Source of the DNA: an uncultured Dehalococcoidia bacterium
GTDB lineage: Bacteria; Chloroflexota; Dehalococcoidia; Lucifugimonadales; UBA1123
Reading direction: 5' to 3'
NCBI GenBank assembly: GCA_958296105.1
Contig: OY282441.1
Span: 841,800-905,799 of the forward strand
DNA: 64,000 nt
In this document: positions 33,205-42,854 of the stretch, one piece after another
Position numbering within the stretch: the stretch's first letter is position 1
How the letters are laid out: every line of letters starts with the position of its first letter
Position numbers and translations under genes: made by a program
The notes under the pieces: model-generated
Seen by the model: the letters and a program-made list of their open reading frames with translations, nothing else
What the model was told of the DNA's origin: nothing
Databases searched by the model: none

Positions 33205-34293
33205 GTGGCTGATATCAACGTAGCTATAATCGGCGTCGGCAACTGCGCTTCGTCTCTGGTTCAGGGCATACACAAGTACGCCGACGCCGGCCCGAACGAT
33301 GACATTCCGGGGCTGATGCACCCGGTGCTCGGGGAGTACGGGGTGGGCGACGTCAAGGTGGTGGCAGCCTTCGACGTGGACGCGAACAAGGTGGGGCTGG
33401 ACGTGTCGGAGGCGATCTACGCCGCGCCAAACAACACGGTGAAGTTCTTCGACGTTCCGAACACGGGGATAACGGTTCAGAGGGGAATGACGCTGGACGG
33501 CGTGGGACAGTACATGTCCGAGATGATAGAGAAAGCGGCAGGACCCACGGACGACATAGCAGGGATACTCAAAGAGCGCGATGTGGACGTGGTCATCAAC
33601 TACCTGCCCGTCGGCTCGGAGGACGCCACGAGATGGTACACGGAGCAGATACTCGCCGCCGGCTGCGGGATGATCAACTGCATTCCGGTGTTCATCGCCA
33701 GCGGAGAGGGCGACTACTGGCAGCGCAGGTTTCGCGACGCGGGCGCGCCGATAATCGGCGACGACATCAAGTCGCAGGTGGGCGCGACCATCATCCACCG
33801 CGTTCTGACGCGCCTGTTCATGGATCGCGGGGTGGATCTGGAGCGCACCTACCAGCTCAACTTCGGGGGCAACTCGGACTTTCTGAACATGCTGGAGCGC
33901 TCGCGCCTCACGTCCAAGAAGATATCCAAGACCAACTCGGTGCAGTCGCAGGTGGACGTGGAGGGGGGACTCGACCCTGACGACATCCACATCGGCCCGT
34001 CCGATCATGTTCCCTGGCTGTCGGATCGCAAGTGGGCGTACATCCGTCTGGAAGGCAACAGCTTTGGGGACGTTCCGCTGAACGTGGAGCTGAAGCTGGA
34101 GGTGTGGGACAGTCCCAACTCCGCCGGGGTCGTCATAGACGCGATACGCTGCGCCAAGATCGCCAAAGACCGAGGACTGGGGGGGCCGATTCTGGGGCCC
34201 TCCGCCTACTTCATGAAGTCTCCGCCGGTGCAGTATACCGATTCGGCGGCGCGCCAGATGGTGGAGGATTTCATCTCCGGCAAAGACAACTGA
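33205..34293 (+). CDS. ino1: myo-inositol-1-phosphate synthase
   Basis: 362 residues from GTG 33205, where homology begins ([20 protein letters not shown], the NAD-binding Gly motif); the open frame extends upstream without family resemblance. Further conserved segments: [39 protein letters not shown] (active-site Lys region), [31 protein letters not shown] and [13 protein letters not shown]. It converts glucose-6-phosphate to inositol-3-phosphate with NAD cycling. The short actinobacterial/archaeal-type length fits. The next gene is a PimA-like glycosyltransferase, so the inositol probably goes into phospholipid headgroups, mannosides or compatible solutes. Confidence 0.95.
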   Translation: MADINVAIIGVGNCASSLVQGIHKYADAGPNDDIPGLMHPVLGEYGVGDVKVVAAFDVDANKVGLDVSEAIYAAPNNTVKFFDVPNTGITVQRGMTLDGVGQYMSEMIEKAAGPTDDIAGILKERDVDVVINYLPVGSEDATRWYTEQILAAGCGMINCIPVFIASGEGDYWQRRFRDAGAPIIGDDIKSQVGATIIHRVLTRLFMDRGVDLERTYQLNFGGNSDFLNMLERSRLTSKKISKTNSVQSQVDVEGGLDPDDIHIGPSDHVPWLSDRKWAYIRLEGNSFGDVPLNVELKLEVWDSPNSAGVVIDAIRCAKIAKDRGLGGPILGPSAYFMKSPPVQYTDSAARQMVEDFISGKDN

Positions 34294-34490
34294 GGGGAGG
34301 ATGTGGAGTCAGGAGGGCGGAGCGCGGGGGCTGCATCGAACCTTCGGCAATATCGAACCTCAAGCAACTGGCTAATTCTCCTGCGTAGGGATACAATACG
34401 CTTGTCGCCGACCGTTGCGCCTTCGCTGTGAGTGCCTGAAAGGGCGGCCTGCGATGGGGCAGCGGTCACACCCACATTCGGGGCAAGTGT

Positions 34491-35657
34491 ATGGACCGAG
34501 CGCTTAAAATTGGACTGTTCTCGCCATACGATCACGCCGTACACGGTGGCGTTCAGAGTCACATCAACGAGATTGCCGGGCAGTTCAGGAGCTGGGGGCA
34601 TCGGGTTCGCATCGTAGCGCCCGCCTCGTCTCCGGCATCCATCGCCGATCCGGACTTCATCCCGATGGGTCGCCCGTTTCCGCTGCCCACCGCCGGCTCG
34701 GTTGCCAGAGTGTCGGTGTCGGTATGGCTGCATCCGAAGATCAAGGATCTTCTGCGCCGCGAGAATTTCGACATCCTGCACTCTCACGAGCCGCTGGTGG
34801 GCTACGTGCCGCTGTGCGCGCTCACGGTGGTGGACAGAAGCTCGACGGTCAACGTGGCGACCTTCCACAGCTACCGGGGGCGCCGGGCGTGGTGGGCCAT
34901 CGGATCGGACAGGCTGGCGAACCCGCTGCTCAATCCGCTGCACGGACGGGTGGCGGTGTCGGAGCCTGCGGCGGAGTTCATCAACAGGCACTTTCCCGGC
35001 GACTATCGCGTCATTCCGAACGGGATTCGAGTGGATGACTTCGCGGGGGCGCGCCCACTGCCGGAGCTGATGGACGGCAAGATCAACATTCTCTTTCTCG
35101 GCAGGCTGGAGAAGCGCAAGGGGCTTAGGTATCTGCTGTCGGCGTACAGCAAGCTCAAATGGGACTGGCCAGAGCTTCGGCTGATAGTGGTTGGCGCGGG
35201 CAGCCCGGATCCGGAATGCTACAGGATAATGAGCGAGCGCAACCTTCAGGACGTGGTCTTCACAGGGCGGGTGTCTAACGAGGAGCGCGCGCGCTATTTC
35301 AAGTCCGCTCACGTGTACTGCTCGCCCGCCACGGGAAACGAGAGCTTCGGGATCGTGCTGCTGGAGGCGATGTCGGCAGGCGCTCCGGTGGTTGCCACGG
35401 ACATCAAGGGGTACGCGAGCGTAGTCCATCACGGCTACGACGGTCTGCTGGCGGCGCCCAAAGACGAAGACGCGCTCGCGCAGGCGATTCAGGCGCTGGT
35501 GAAGCATCCGGAGCTGAGGGCGCGCCTTTCGGAGAACGGGGTTCGGACTGCGGAGGCGTTCCGCTGGGAGCGGGTGGCGGGCAAGGTGATGGACTACTAC
35601 GACGAGTTCGCAACCCGACCTGCGGCGGCGGTCAGCGGGCGGCGGCGCGCTGTCTAA
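34491..35657 (+). CDS. GT4-family glycosyltransferase, PimA-like
   Basis: 388 residues with a GT-B fold. The N-terminal domain has SPYDHAVHGGVQSHINEIAG (GGVQ acceptor/nucleotide loop, residues 19-25) and LHSHEPLVGYVPL. The C-terminal domain has FLGRLEKRKGLRYLL and the GT4 E-x7-E motif in NESFGIVLLEAMSAGAPVV. The pattern is close to phosphatidyl-myo-inositol mannosyltransferase PimA, which transfers Man from GDP-Man to phosphatidylinositol at the membrane's inner face. The position after ino1 supports this, but other GT4 acceptors are possible. Its stop (TAA 35655-35657) interleaves with that of the convergent ABC gene. Confidence 0.85.
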   Translation: MDRALKIGLFSPYDHAVHGGVQSHINEIAGQFRSWGHRVRIVAPASSPASIADPDFIPMGRPFPLPTAGSVARVSVSVWLHPKIKDLLRRENFDILHSHEPLVGYVPLCALTVVDRSSTVNVATFHSYRGRRAWWAIGSDRLANPLLNPLHGRVAVSEPAAEFINRHFPGDYRVIPNGIRVDDFAGARPLPELMDGKINILFLGRLEKRKGLRYLLSAYSKLKWDWPELRLIVVGAGSPDPECYRIMSERNLQDVVFTGRVSNEERARYFKSAHVYCSPATGNESFGIVLLEAMSAGAPVVATDIKGYASVVHHGYDGLLAAPKDEDALAQAIQALVKHPELRARLSENGVRTAEAFRWERVAGKVMDYYDEFATRPAAAVSGRRRAV

Positions 35658-36664
35658 GCCTTGTAGCAGGCGACCATCCGGCCGCCGCCTTTGTCTTCCA
35701 ATGGGGGATGCTCGCTGTCTCGACAGAAGGCGTCCGCCACTGGGCAGCGGTCGTAGAAGCGGCAGCGGGGCGGCGGGTCTATTGGCGTGGAGACTCCGCC
35801 CTCGATCTTTACGGGCGGGCGCGCGGCGGAAGGGTCGGGGATCGGCACTGCCGACAGGAGAGCCTGCGTGTATGGGTGCTTCGGGTTGTGGAGTATCTCT
35901 TCGGTCTCGCCCTGCTCGACTATCTTGCCCAGATACATTACCGCGATGCGGCTGCACATGTACCTAGCCACTGCGAGATCGTGGGTGATGTACAGGTAGC
36001 TGATGCCCAGACGCGCCGCCAAGTCTTCCATAAGGCGCATGATGCCGGTTCTGATGGACACGTCCAGCATGGAAGTAGGCTCGTCTGCGACGATGAAGAT
36101 TGGCTCGATCACCAGCGCTCTTGCGACAGCCACTCGCTGCCTCTGGCCGCCGGAAAGCTCGTGGGGATACCTGAACAGGAAGGTCGCGGGCGGCGTGAGG
36201 CCCACCATGCCGAGCATCTCGGAGACGCGCTCCACTCGCTCGATGGCTCCTCCGATCTTCTGCACCTTCAGCGGCTCGGCAACGGTATCGAATATGGTTC
36301 GGCGCGGGTTCATGGACTCGTAAGGATCCTGAAAGATCATCTGCGCCTTGCGTCTGAACGACTTGAGGGATCTTCCCGACAGGCTGGCGATGTCGGTCGG
36401 CTCGTCTTCGCCGTCATCGAAGACGATCTTGCCTTCGGTGGGGTCCACAAGGCGGACGAGGAGCTTGCCGGTGGTGGTCTTGCCGCAGCCGGACTCGCCA
36501 ACCAGTCCGAAGCTCTCTCCGCGCTGTATCTGGAACGAGACGCCGTCGACGGCGTGGGCGAAGCTCCTGTCGCGCCGAAACCAGCCGGACGATACGGGGA
36601 AGCGCTTGGTCAGGCTGATGGCGTGGATCAGGGGGCGGGACGGGGCGTCGGGGGCTTGGGTCAT
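35654..36664 (-). CDS. peptide/nickel ABC transporter ATP-binding protein (OppF/DppF type)
   Basis: 336 residues from ATG 36664, which overlaps the upstream stop as ATGA; the open frame is longer but has no homology before this. Walker A GESGCGKTTTG, Q-loop FQDPYESMNPRRTI, signature LSGGQRQRVAVARAL, Walker B FIVADEPTSMLD and switch His in YITHDLA are all intact. The C-terminal oligopeptide domain has the Cys cluster CRFYDRCPVADAFC. With its paralogue upstream it forms the heterodimeric ATPase driving import. Last gene of the five-gene operon; its TAG stop shares two bases with the convergent glycosyltransferase stop. Confidence 0.95.
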   Translation of the reverse strand: MTQAPDAPSRPLIHAISLTKRFPVSSGWFRRDRSFAHAVDGVSFQIQRGESFGLVGESGCGKTTTGKLLVRLVDPTEGKIVFDDGEDEPTDIASLSGRSLKSFRRKAQMIFQDPYESMNPRRTIFDTVAEPLKVQKIGGAIERVERVSEMLGMVGLTPPATFLFRYPHELSGGQRQRVAVARALVIEPIFIVADEPTSMLDVSIRTGIMRLMEDLAARLGISYLYITHDLAVARYMCSRIAVMYLGKIVEQGETEEILHNPKHPYTQALLSAVPIPDPSAARPPVKIEGGVSTPIDPPPRCRFYDRCPVADAFCRDSEHPPLEDKGGGRMVACYKA

Positions 36665-37635
36665 GGCGACTGATCTTCGGGCGGGTTCCAGCAGTCTGCC
36701 CAGTGGACGCCGCGCCGAACGGTGGGCGGGGGCTGAGAGCGGCACTCTTCGGTGGCATACGGACAGCGCGGGTGGAAGCGGCAGCCGCTCGGCGGCGCCA
36801 GCAGGTTCGGCGGCTCGCCGGGCAAGGTGGCAAGCTCGCGCTTCTCGCCGGTGACGCTCGGAAATGCGGACATGAGGGCGCGGGTGTATGGATGAATCGG
36901 GTTCTCGAACACGTCTTTCGTCTCGCCGAACTCCACTATCCTGCCTGCGTACATAACGCCAACTACGTCGCTGACTTCGGCGATGACTGCCATATCGTGC
37001 GAAATGTAGATCATGCTCATGTCGAGCGCGTCTCTCACCTTTCGCATCTCGCGCAGGATGCGGTCCTGCACGATGACGTCCAGCGCGGTGGTCGGCTCGT
37101 CGGCGACGATGATGGCGGGTTCGCACGCCAGCGCCATGGCTATTATGGCGCGCTGCTTCATTCCGCCGCTGTACTCGTGGGGGTAGCGCGGGATGAAGCT
37201 GTGATTCAAGCCAACGAGGTCGTAAAGCTCGCGCACGCGCTCGACTGCCTCGCTCGGCGCGGATCCTACGTGAAGCTCCAGCGCCTCGATTATCTGGTCG
37301 CCAACGCGATAGACGGGGTCGAGCGAGTTCATCGCCGCCTGAAAGACCATGGAGATGCGCTTCCAGCGGTACTCTCTCATCTCGTCCTCGGACAGGGGGA
37401 GGATGTCCACGCCTTCGAGAAGGATGCTGCCGGACAGTATGCGCGCGCTGTCTGGGAGTATCTTGAGCAGGGATATCGCTATGGACGACTTGCCGCAGCC
37501 GGACTCTCCCACGAGTCCGAGCGACTGTCCGCGCTCGACGGAGAAGGTGACGCCGTCGACGGCGCGCACGGCTCCCGCCCTGGTCATGTAGTGCATGGAG
37601 AGGTCCTGGACGGCGAGGACGGGCTGGGCGGTCAA
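36661..37635 (-). CDS. peptide/nickel ABC transporter ATP-binding protein (OppD/DppD type)
   Basis: 324 residues. Walker A GESGCGKSS (43-51), Q-loop FQAAMNSLDPVYRV, signature YSGGMKQRAIIAMAL, Walker B IIVADEPTTALD, switch YISHDMAV, and the oligopeptide-transporter C-terminus with CRFHPRCPYATEEC. The Gln-to-Ala-rich Q-loop (MVFQAAMNSL) and SGGMKQR signature are typical of OppD-type subunits. It overlaps both the permease gene upstream and the second ATPase gene downstream by four bases, so all three are translationally coupled. Confidence 0.95.
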   Translation of the reverse strand: MTAQPVLAVQDLSMHYMTRAGAVRAVDGVTFSVERGQSLGLVGESGCGKSSIAISLLKILPDSARILSGSILLEGVDILPLSEDEMREYRWKRISMVFQAAMNSLDPVYRVGDQIIEALELHVGSAPSEAVERVRELYDLVGLNHSFIPRYPHEYSGGMKQRAIIAMALACEPAIIVADEPTTALDVIVQDRILREMRKVRDALDMSMIYISHDMAVIAEVSDVVGVMYAGRIVEFGETKDVFENPIHPYTRALMSAFPSVTGEKRELATLPGEPPNLLAPPSGCRFHPRCPYATEECRSQPPPTVRRGVHWADCWNPPEDQSP

Positions 37636-38582
37636 AGCTGTCTCAATCTCGGGTTGACGACCTCATCGAGAGACCGACCCACCAGATAGAACGATGAGCA
37701 GAGCAGGGTTATGGACAAGCTGGCAGGGAAGATCAGCCACCAGTATTCGGTCACCTGAAGCAGATAGCCTGCGGATTCGGTGACGTGGATCATCAGTCCC
37801 CAGCTCATGCGAACGTCCAGCAGGCCGAGGAAGCTCAGCACGGCTTCGGAGAAGATGGCGCCGGTGACGGTGAACATCATGTACAGGAACGAGAGTGGAA
37901 GCAGGTTGGGGACTACGTGGACGAATATGACGTGGACGTGGCCGCCGCCGGCGGTCTTGGCTGCCTCTACGTAGGGCTTGACGACCACGGAGAGCGCCTG
38001 CGACTTGAGGACGACGCCGGTTGCGCCGAAGCCGGACACGATGCCGATGATGATGGCAAGCTCGAAATGCTCCACTCCGATGAGCGCGCTGAGGACTACG
38101 AGAACGCTGATTACGGGCAGCATGATCATTATGTCCGCCAGCCGCATGAGAACGGCGTCCACCACTCCGCCGAAGTACGCGGACACCGCGCCCACGATGG
38201 TTCCGATGGAGACGGTCACGAGCGCGGCGAGCAAGCCCAGCATGAACTCGGAGCGCGCGCTGAACATCAGCTGGCTAAGGACGTCTCGCCCAAGAGGGTC
38301 GGTTCCGAGGGGGTGCTTCAGGCTGGGCGGCGCGGGCTGGCGCGTCTCCTCGAAGGCGTAGCCGACCACCGGGTCGTAGACGCGCTCCTCCCATACGAAC
38401 ATCATCAGTATGGGGTGGGCGGCGGCGAGCAGGGCGTAGAAGGCGATGATCGCAAGGCCTATGACTCCGATTCGGGTTGCTAGAAACAGCGTCCAGCTCT
38501 GGCGCAGGCTGCGAGTGGCGAGGGTGAGGCGGGCTTTCCATAGGGAAGGCTGCGTCTGCGAGTATGTTCGCTGGGGCGACAC
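37632..38582 (-). CDS. peptide ABC transporter permease (DppC type)
   Basis: 316 residues from GTG 38582. One N-terminal membrane helix (about 37-60) is followed by a periplasmic stretch ending in HPLGTDPLGRDVLSQLMFSAR, the DppC hallmark, and five more helices. The cytoplasmic coupling loop with the EAA-like motif is EAAKTAGGGHVHVIFVHVVP. It starts seven bases after the DppB stop and overlaps the DppD gene by four bases. It forms the channel with DppB. Confidence 0.93.
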   Translation of the reverse strand: MSPQRTYSQTQPSLWKARLTLATRSLRQSWTLFLATRIGVIGLAIIAFYALLAAAHPILMMFVWEERVYDPVVGYAFEETRQPAPPSLKHPLGTDPLGRDVLSQLMFSARSEFMLGLLAALVTVSIGTIVGAVSAYFGGVVDAVLMRLADIMIMLPVISVLVVLSALIGVEHFELAIIIGIVSGFGATGVVLKSQALSVVVKPYVEAAKTAGGGHVHVIFVHVVPNLLPLSFLYMMFTVTGAIFSEAVLSFLGLLDVRMSWGLMIHVTESAGYLLQVTEYWWLIFPASLSITLLCSSFYLVGRSLDEVVNPRLRQL

Positions 38583-38589
38583 GTGTATC

Positions 38590-39738
38590 TCAGTACCTGA
38601 TTCTGGGGTCTAGGTAGACGTACAGGATATCCGCCGCGAGATGGGCTATCAGCACGAATACGCCGACGAACACGAACGCGCCGACGGCGAGGGGCAGATC
38701 TTCGGTGAGGGCGGCGGAGACGAGGGTCTGCCCCATGCCGGGCCAAGAGAATATCTGCTCGATTATTACGCCGCCATCGACCGCGAACGCAAGGCTGAAG
38801 ACGAAGCTGGTTACGATGGGCAGCAGGGCGTTGCGCGCCACGTGCCTATCGCGCACGTCCTTTTCGGGCAGCCCCTTGGCGCGCGCCGCCATGACGTAGT
38901 CTTCGCGCATGGTTTCGAGCATACTGTTGCGGGTCAGCAGCATGGTTCCGGCGAAGCTGATGAGGGTGAGGGTTGCGACGGGCAGGATCATGTGCTTCAG
39001 GATGTCCCAAGCGAGATAGCCGGTGCCGGTGGCGAACCACGCCGCCGCCACCGCGAGGGCGGAGAGCGCCAAGCCGCCGATTCGTATTAGTCTGGAGTGC
39101 GCCATTCGCCTCTTGGCGGTGACGGCGAACAGGGCGAACACGGCGATGGAGACGACTATCGCGCTGAGTATCATGCGGTTGAATATGGCGTTGGCGTCTG
39201 TGGGCGCGTCTCTCCACAGCACGGGGTCGAGGAACTTTCCTATGGGAAACCAGCCGGCTCTGAAAGCGAACAGCCAAATCATCATCAAGCCGAACCACGG
39301 GGTGAACACGGTATACAGGGTGACTCCGCCGATGGTGGAGGTGTATTCTGTCCAGCCTCCGCGCCGCCACGCGATGATCTTTCCGAGCGCGAATCCGAGA
39401 TAGAACGATATGACGGATGCGGTCAGGAACAGCGCGAGTGTTCTGGGCAGCCGCTCTCTGATTATGTCCGCTACGGTTCTGGGGTAGTGGCTGAACGAGA
39501 CTCCGAAGTTGCCGGTGAAGGTGTTCCTGACGTGGACGAGGTACTGCTTCCAGAGCGGATCGTTCACTCCGAAGAGGTCTTGCATCCGCTCGCGCGTCTC
39601 GGGCGGAATGTCTGGGTTCAGGGCGTAGAAGCTGCTCACGTCTCCGGGCTGGGCGTTGACTATGAAGAACACCAGCGAAAGGAAGACGAACAGGGTTAGG
39701 AGTATCTGCGCCGAGCGCTTTACTAGGTAGTGTGCCAT
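38590..39738 (-). CDS. peptide ABC transporter permease (DppB type)
   Basis: 382 residues. N-terminal helix YLVKRSAQILLTLFVFLSLVF, the periplasmic GVNDPLWKQYLVHVRNTFTGNFGVSF segment typical of DppB, and the EAA-like coupling loop AARAKGLPEKDVRDRHVARNALLPI. It is somewhat longer than most DppB because of an extra cytoplasmic segment with two helices (about 195-240, LSAIVVSIAVFALFAV and GLALSALAVAAAWF). Second gene of the operon, 63 bases after the binding protein. Confidence 0.92.
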   Translation of the reverse strand: MAHYLVKRSAQILLTLFVFLSLVFFIVNAQPGDVSSFYALNPDIPPETRERMQDLFGVNDPLWKQYLVHVRNTFTGNFGVSFSHYPRTVADIIRERLPRTLALFLTASVISFYLGFALGKIIAWRRGGWTEYTSTIGGVTLYTVFTPWFGLMMIWLFAFRAGWFPIGKFLDPVLWRDAPTDANAIFNRMILSAIVVSIAVFALFAVTAKRRMAHSRLIRIGGLALSALAVAAAWFATGTGYLAWDILKHMILPVATLTLISFAGTMLLTRNSMLETMREDYVMAARAKGLPEKDVRDRHVARNALLPIVTSFVFSLAFAVDGGVIIEQIFSWPGMGQTLVSAALTEDLPLAVGAFVFVGVFVLIAHLAADILYVYLDPRIRY

Positions 39739-39801
39739 TGGGCTTGTGGCGGGTATCCTCCTTCAAGGGCAGGGCTTCAGGGACGCTCGCGGGGGGCGAG
39801 G

Positions 39802-41892
39802 CTACTTTATCACTGCCTCCTGCTGCATTCCGCCCTGAGCTTCTATGCCGCCGAGCGAGGCGGTGTACGGGAATTCGACGCGCGAGGGGCGGAATGCGTC
39901 CAGCTTGGGCGTGGTGAACAGGGTCACGTATGGGAGGTCTTCCGCCAAGAATCGCTGGAGGCTGAACGCCTTGTCGCGCGCGCCCTCGATGGTCGTCTCG
40001 GACAGCAGGCCGATGGCGAGGTCGTCGAACTCGGGGCTGGCGTAGCCGCCCCAGTTGTAGCCGGCGCCGTTCTCGGGCGCGTGTCTGCTGTGGAAGAAGT
40101 TCTCCAAGTAGTCGGGGAAGATCGACAGGCTCCAGCCGAGTATCCACATGTCGAGGTCTTCGGCTACGGTGTCGCTGAACAGCTCGCCTACGATTACGTT
40201 GAAGCCGGTGAGGTTGGCGCGCGCGGGGATTCCGATGTCGTTGAGCCAGCGCTCTATCCATATGGCGAAGGTCGAGCGCATCGGGTCGTAGCCTGCGCTC
40301 GGCGCGAGAAGCGTCAGATCGGGAACGGGCGATCCGTCCGGCATCTTGAGTCCCCTGCCCGCCCTGGATACGAAGTTGCCGTCCTCGCTGATCTCTGGCT
40401 CTTCCTCGTAGGTGAAGCCGGCGCTCTTGAGCAGCTCCACCGCCTTGGACAGGCGCTCTGCGCGCGTCATGCCCTGTCCGAACTTGGGGACGTCCGCGTT
40501 GTGCCAGAATAGGTTGCCCTCGGGAACCATGGAGTAGACGGGCAGCGCGGCGTCTTGGAGTATGGTCTGCGCCACGAACTCTTTGTCTATGACGGTTGCC
40601 ACTGCCTGCCTGAACTCCCTTATGTTCATGGGCGGCTTGCGAGTGTTGAAGCCGAGATAGCGGACGCCGTTGTTGGCGTTGGCCGCCACCTGAAGGTCGG
40701 GGGCGCTCCTGACGCGGTCCAGGAAGCCCTTCTCCAAGCCGAGCGGGTTGAACACGAAGTCTATGTCTCCGTTGGCGAGGGCGAGTATGGCGGCGTCCTG
40801 GTTGCCGTAGATGCTGAAGATCGAGGAGTCGGAGTGAGGGCCGACGGTGTATTCGAGCAGCTTCTCGCCAGTGGGTTCGCCGTAGTGCGCGACCGTCTGG
40901 CCGGTGTTGGGGTTCGTCTCGGCGTATGCGCCGTTGGCGTACTGGGTGATGACGGTTCCAGAGAAGTAGTAGCTCGGGTCGGTATCCTTCTCGTAGAAGG
41001 CGCCCGGCTCCCACCTGTCGAAGACGAACCCGCCGGCTGTCGGCTCGCCGTCGGGGACGTGCGCGAAGAGCGCCTCATGGCGCTTCTCCATATCGGCAGA
41101 CGCCGCCATGATCTCTTCGACCACCGGCGCCCAGTAATGCTCGGCGAGTATGGGCATGAAGCCCAGTCCGAACTGCCAGACGCTCAAGCCCGGCGTCTGG
41201 GGGCTGCCGTCTGCGTCCTCAGTCTTGAAGAAGATCTTCAGCCTGTGGGAGTCGAGGGCTTCGACGTGGTCGACGAACGCGGGATCGACGGCGGACGCCC
41301 AGCTCGATCCTAGCTGAAGGTCCATGACGGTGCGAACGGTGAACGCGAAATCGTCTGCGTTCAGCTCTTCGCCGTCGCTCCACTGGACGCCTTCGAGCAT
41401 GGACACCTCGGTGGTCCAGAACTCTTCGCCGCCGACCGTCTCCTCGATCAGCGGCGTTGGGAAGTCCGCCGCCAGCGAGGGGATCCAGTCGAAGCGCTGG
41501 TCGGAGTATGCGAACAGCGAATCGGCGTGTCCGTCCATAACGTACTTTGTCCAGACGGATCCGCCCGGCCCGCCGTAGTAGTTCCAGAAGTTTCTGGTGA
41601 TGGGTTCCTCGAAGATGCCCATTTGGTAGATGGGGGGGCCTGCCATAACCGCCGGAGCGGGTGTAGGCTCCATGGGAACTTCTTTGACTACTTCGACGGT
41701 CTTGACGACCTCGACGATCCTGTCGACTGGTACCTCTTTGACTACCTCGACGGTCTTGACGACCTCCTTTTCGACGGGTACTTCCTTTATGACCTCTACG
41801 ACATCGGGGTCCTGCGAACACGCCACTGACAGCGCGGCGAAAGACGAGACGAGCGCCAGTGTGATCCACGCCAGTTTCCTGATTGCGAACAT
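39802..41892 (-). CDS. peptide/solute-binding lipoprotein of the ABC transporter (SBP family 5)
   Basis: 696 residues from ATG 41892, chosen because GGAGG lies eight bases upstream. Signal MFAIRKLAWITLALVSSFAAL ends at SVAC, a lipobox-like Cys, so lipid-anchored. A spacer of Val-Glu-Lys repeats (VVKTVEVVKEVPV, about 30-70) follows, as often seen in Chloroflexota binding proteins, then the SBP_bac_5 fold: WSDGEELNADDFAFTVRTV, YLGFNTRKPPMNIREFRQAV, YNWGGYASPEFDDL. It captures an oligopeptide or similar ligand outside and hands it to the permease pair. It is first in the operon, so the promoter should be in the 100 bases before it. The ligand cannot be read from sequence. Confidence 0.93.
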   Translation of the reverse strand: MFAIRKLAWITLALVSSFAALSVACSQDPDVVEVIKEVPVEKEVVKTVEVVKEVPVDRIVEVVKTVEVVKEVPMEPTPAPAVMAGPPIYQMGIFEEPITRNFWNYYGGPGGSVWTKYVMDGHADSLFAYSDQRFDWIPSLAADFPTPLIEETVGGEEFWTTEVSMLEGVQWSDGEELNADDFAFTVRTVMDLQLGSSWASAVDPAFVDHVEALDSHRLKIFFKTEDADGSPQTPGLSVWQFGLGFMPILAEHYWAPVVEEIMAASADMEKRHEALFAHVPDGEPTAGGFVFDRWEPGAFYEKDTDPSYYFSGTVITQYANGAYAETNPNTGQTVAHYGEPTGEKLLEYTVGPHSDSSIFSIYGNQDAAILALANGDIDFVFNPLGLEKGFLDRVRSAPDLQVAANANNGVRYLGFNTRKPPMNIREFRQAVATVIDKEFVAQTILQDAALPVYSMVPEGNLFWHNADVPKFGQGMTRAERLSKAVELLKSAGFTYEEEPEISEDGNFVSRAGRGLKMPDGSPVPDLTLLAPSAGYDPMRSTFAIWIERWLNDIGIPARANLTGFNVIVGELFSDTVAEDLDMWILGWSLSIFPDYLENFFHSRHAPENGAGYNWGGYASPEFDDLAIGLLSETTIEGARDKAFSLQRFLAEDLPYVTLFTTPKLDAFRPSRVEFPYTASLGGIEAQGGMQQEAVIK

Positions 41893-41992
41893 AGCGTCAT
41901 CCTCCATCTGGCGACACGTTCTCGGCTGCTGGGTTTGGGGCAAGGTTGGCACAACGCGGGCGCGCTGTCAATGCGATGTCAGCGCGGGGGCG

Positions 41993-42748
41993 CTAGGCTA
42001 TGTTGATCTCGGCGCTGGTGTCGCGCATCCACGTTGGGCGGATTATCAGCTCGGGTATGGCGGCGCGCTGGGGCAGGCGGGCTATAAGGGCGATCGCCTC
42101 GGCTGTGTCTTCGGCGGTGACCATCGTCTGGCGCGCCTCGGGCGAGGGTACGACGGGCCTGCCGTCCAGAATGGGGGTGTCGACCTCGCCGGGTATGACC
42201 ACGCTGGCGCGGATGCCGGTGTTTCGCAGCTCGGCGTTGAGGAAGGCGGTGAAGTTGATGACCGCCGCCTTCGCCGCGCTGTAGCTCATGCCGGCGAGCG
42301 GGCTGGCGCTGACGCCTGCCATGGACGACACGTTGATTATCGTCCCCTCGCCCGCCTCCTTCATGGAAGGGGTCACGGCTTGGGCGCAGAAGACGGAGCC
42401 GACCAAGTTGCTCTCGTAGACGCTGCGGAGATCGTCGGCGGTGGTGGTGAGGAGCATCCTTCGGGGGGAGCTGTGGCCGGCGTTGTTGACCAACACATCT
42501 ACTCTGCCGTACTTCGCCAGAACCTCGTTCACCATGCCGCAGACTCGCTCTTCGTCTCCGACGTCTATGCCGTATGCCTCAGCTGTTCCGCCGCTGGCGG
42601 CGATCTCGTCTCTGACCGCCTCGACTTTGGAGGCGGTGCGTCCGACGGCGATGACCGCCGCGCCCTCCTCCGCCATGAGAATGGCGGAAGCGCGGCCTAT
42701 TCCGCTGCCGCCGCCGGTGATTATGCAGACTTTGCCATCGAGCGTCAT
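41993..42748 (-). CDS. short-chain dehydrogenase/reductase
   Basis: 251 residues, classical SDR. Cofactor motif TGGGSGIG (12-19), NNAG (VDVLVNNAGHSSP), catalytic Ser in INVSSMAG and Y-x3-K in MSYSAAKAA. GRTASKVEAV after strand two suggests NADP use (Arg following the strand). The substrate is unknown; the C-terminal PELIIRPTWMRDT is common in uncharacterised clade members. It stands 106 bases after the EamA gene and 100 bases before the transporter operon on the same strand. Confidence 0.9.
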   Translation of the reverse strand: MTLDGKVCIITGGGSGIGRASAILMAEEGAAVIAVGRTASKVEAVRDEIAASGGTAEAYGIDVGDEERVCGMVNEVLAKYGRVDVLVNNAGHSSPRRMLLTTTADDLRSVYESNLVGSVFCAQAVTPSMKEAGEGTIINVSSMAGVSASPLAGMSYSAAKAAVINFTAFLNAELRNTGIRASVVIPGEVDTPILDGRPVVPSPEARQTMVTAEDTAEAIALIARLPQRAAIPELIIRPTWMRDTSAEINIA

Positions 42749-42854
42749 GTTCGTATCCTCCTAGGGGAATTTGTGTCATGGAGAGAATCGCAGAAGTTCC
42801 GATGCGCCGTCAAACGTCGGGCAGGGGCATGTTTCAGTTTTGTGGGTGACGCGG

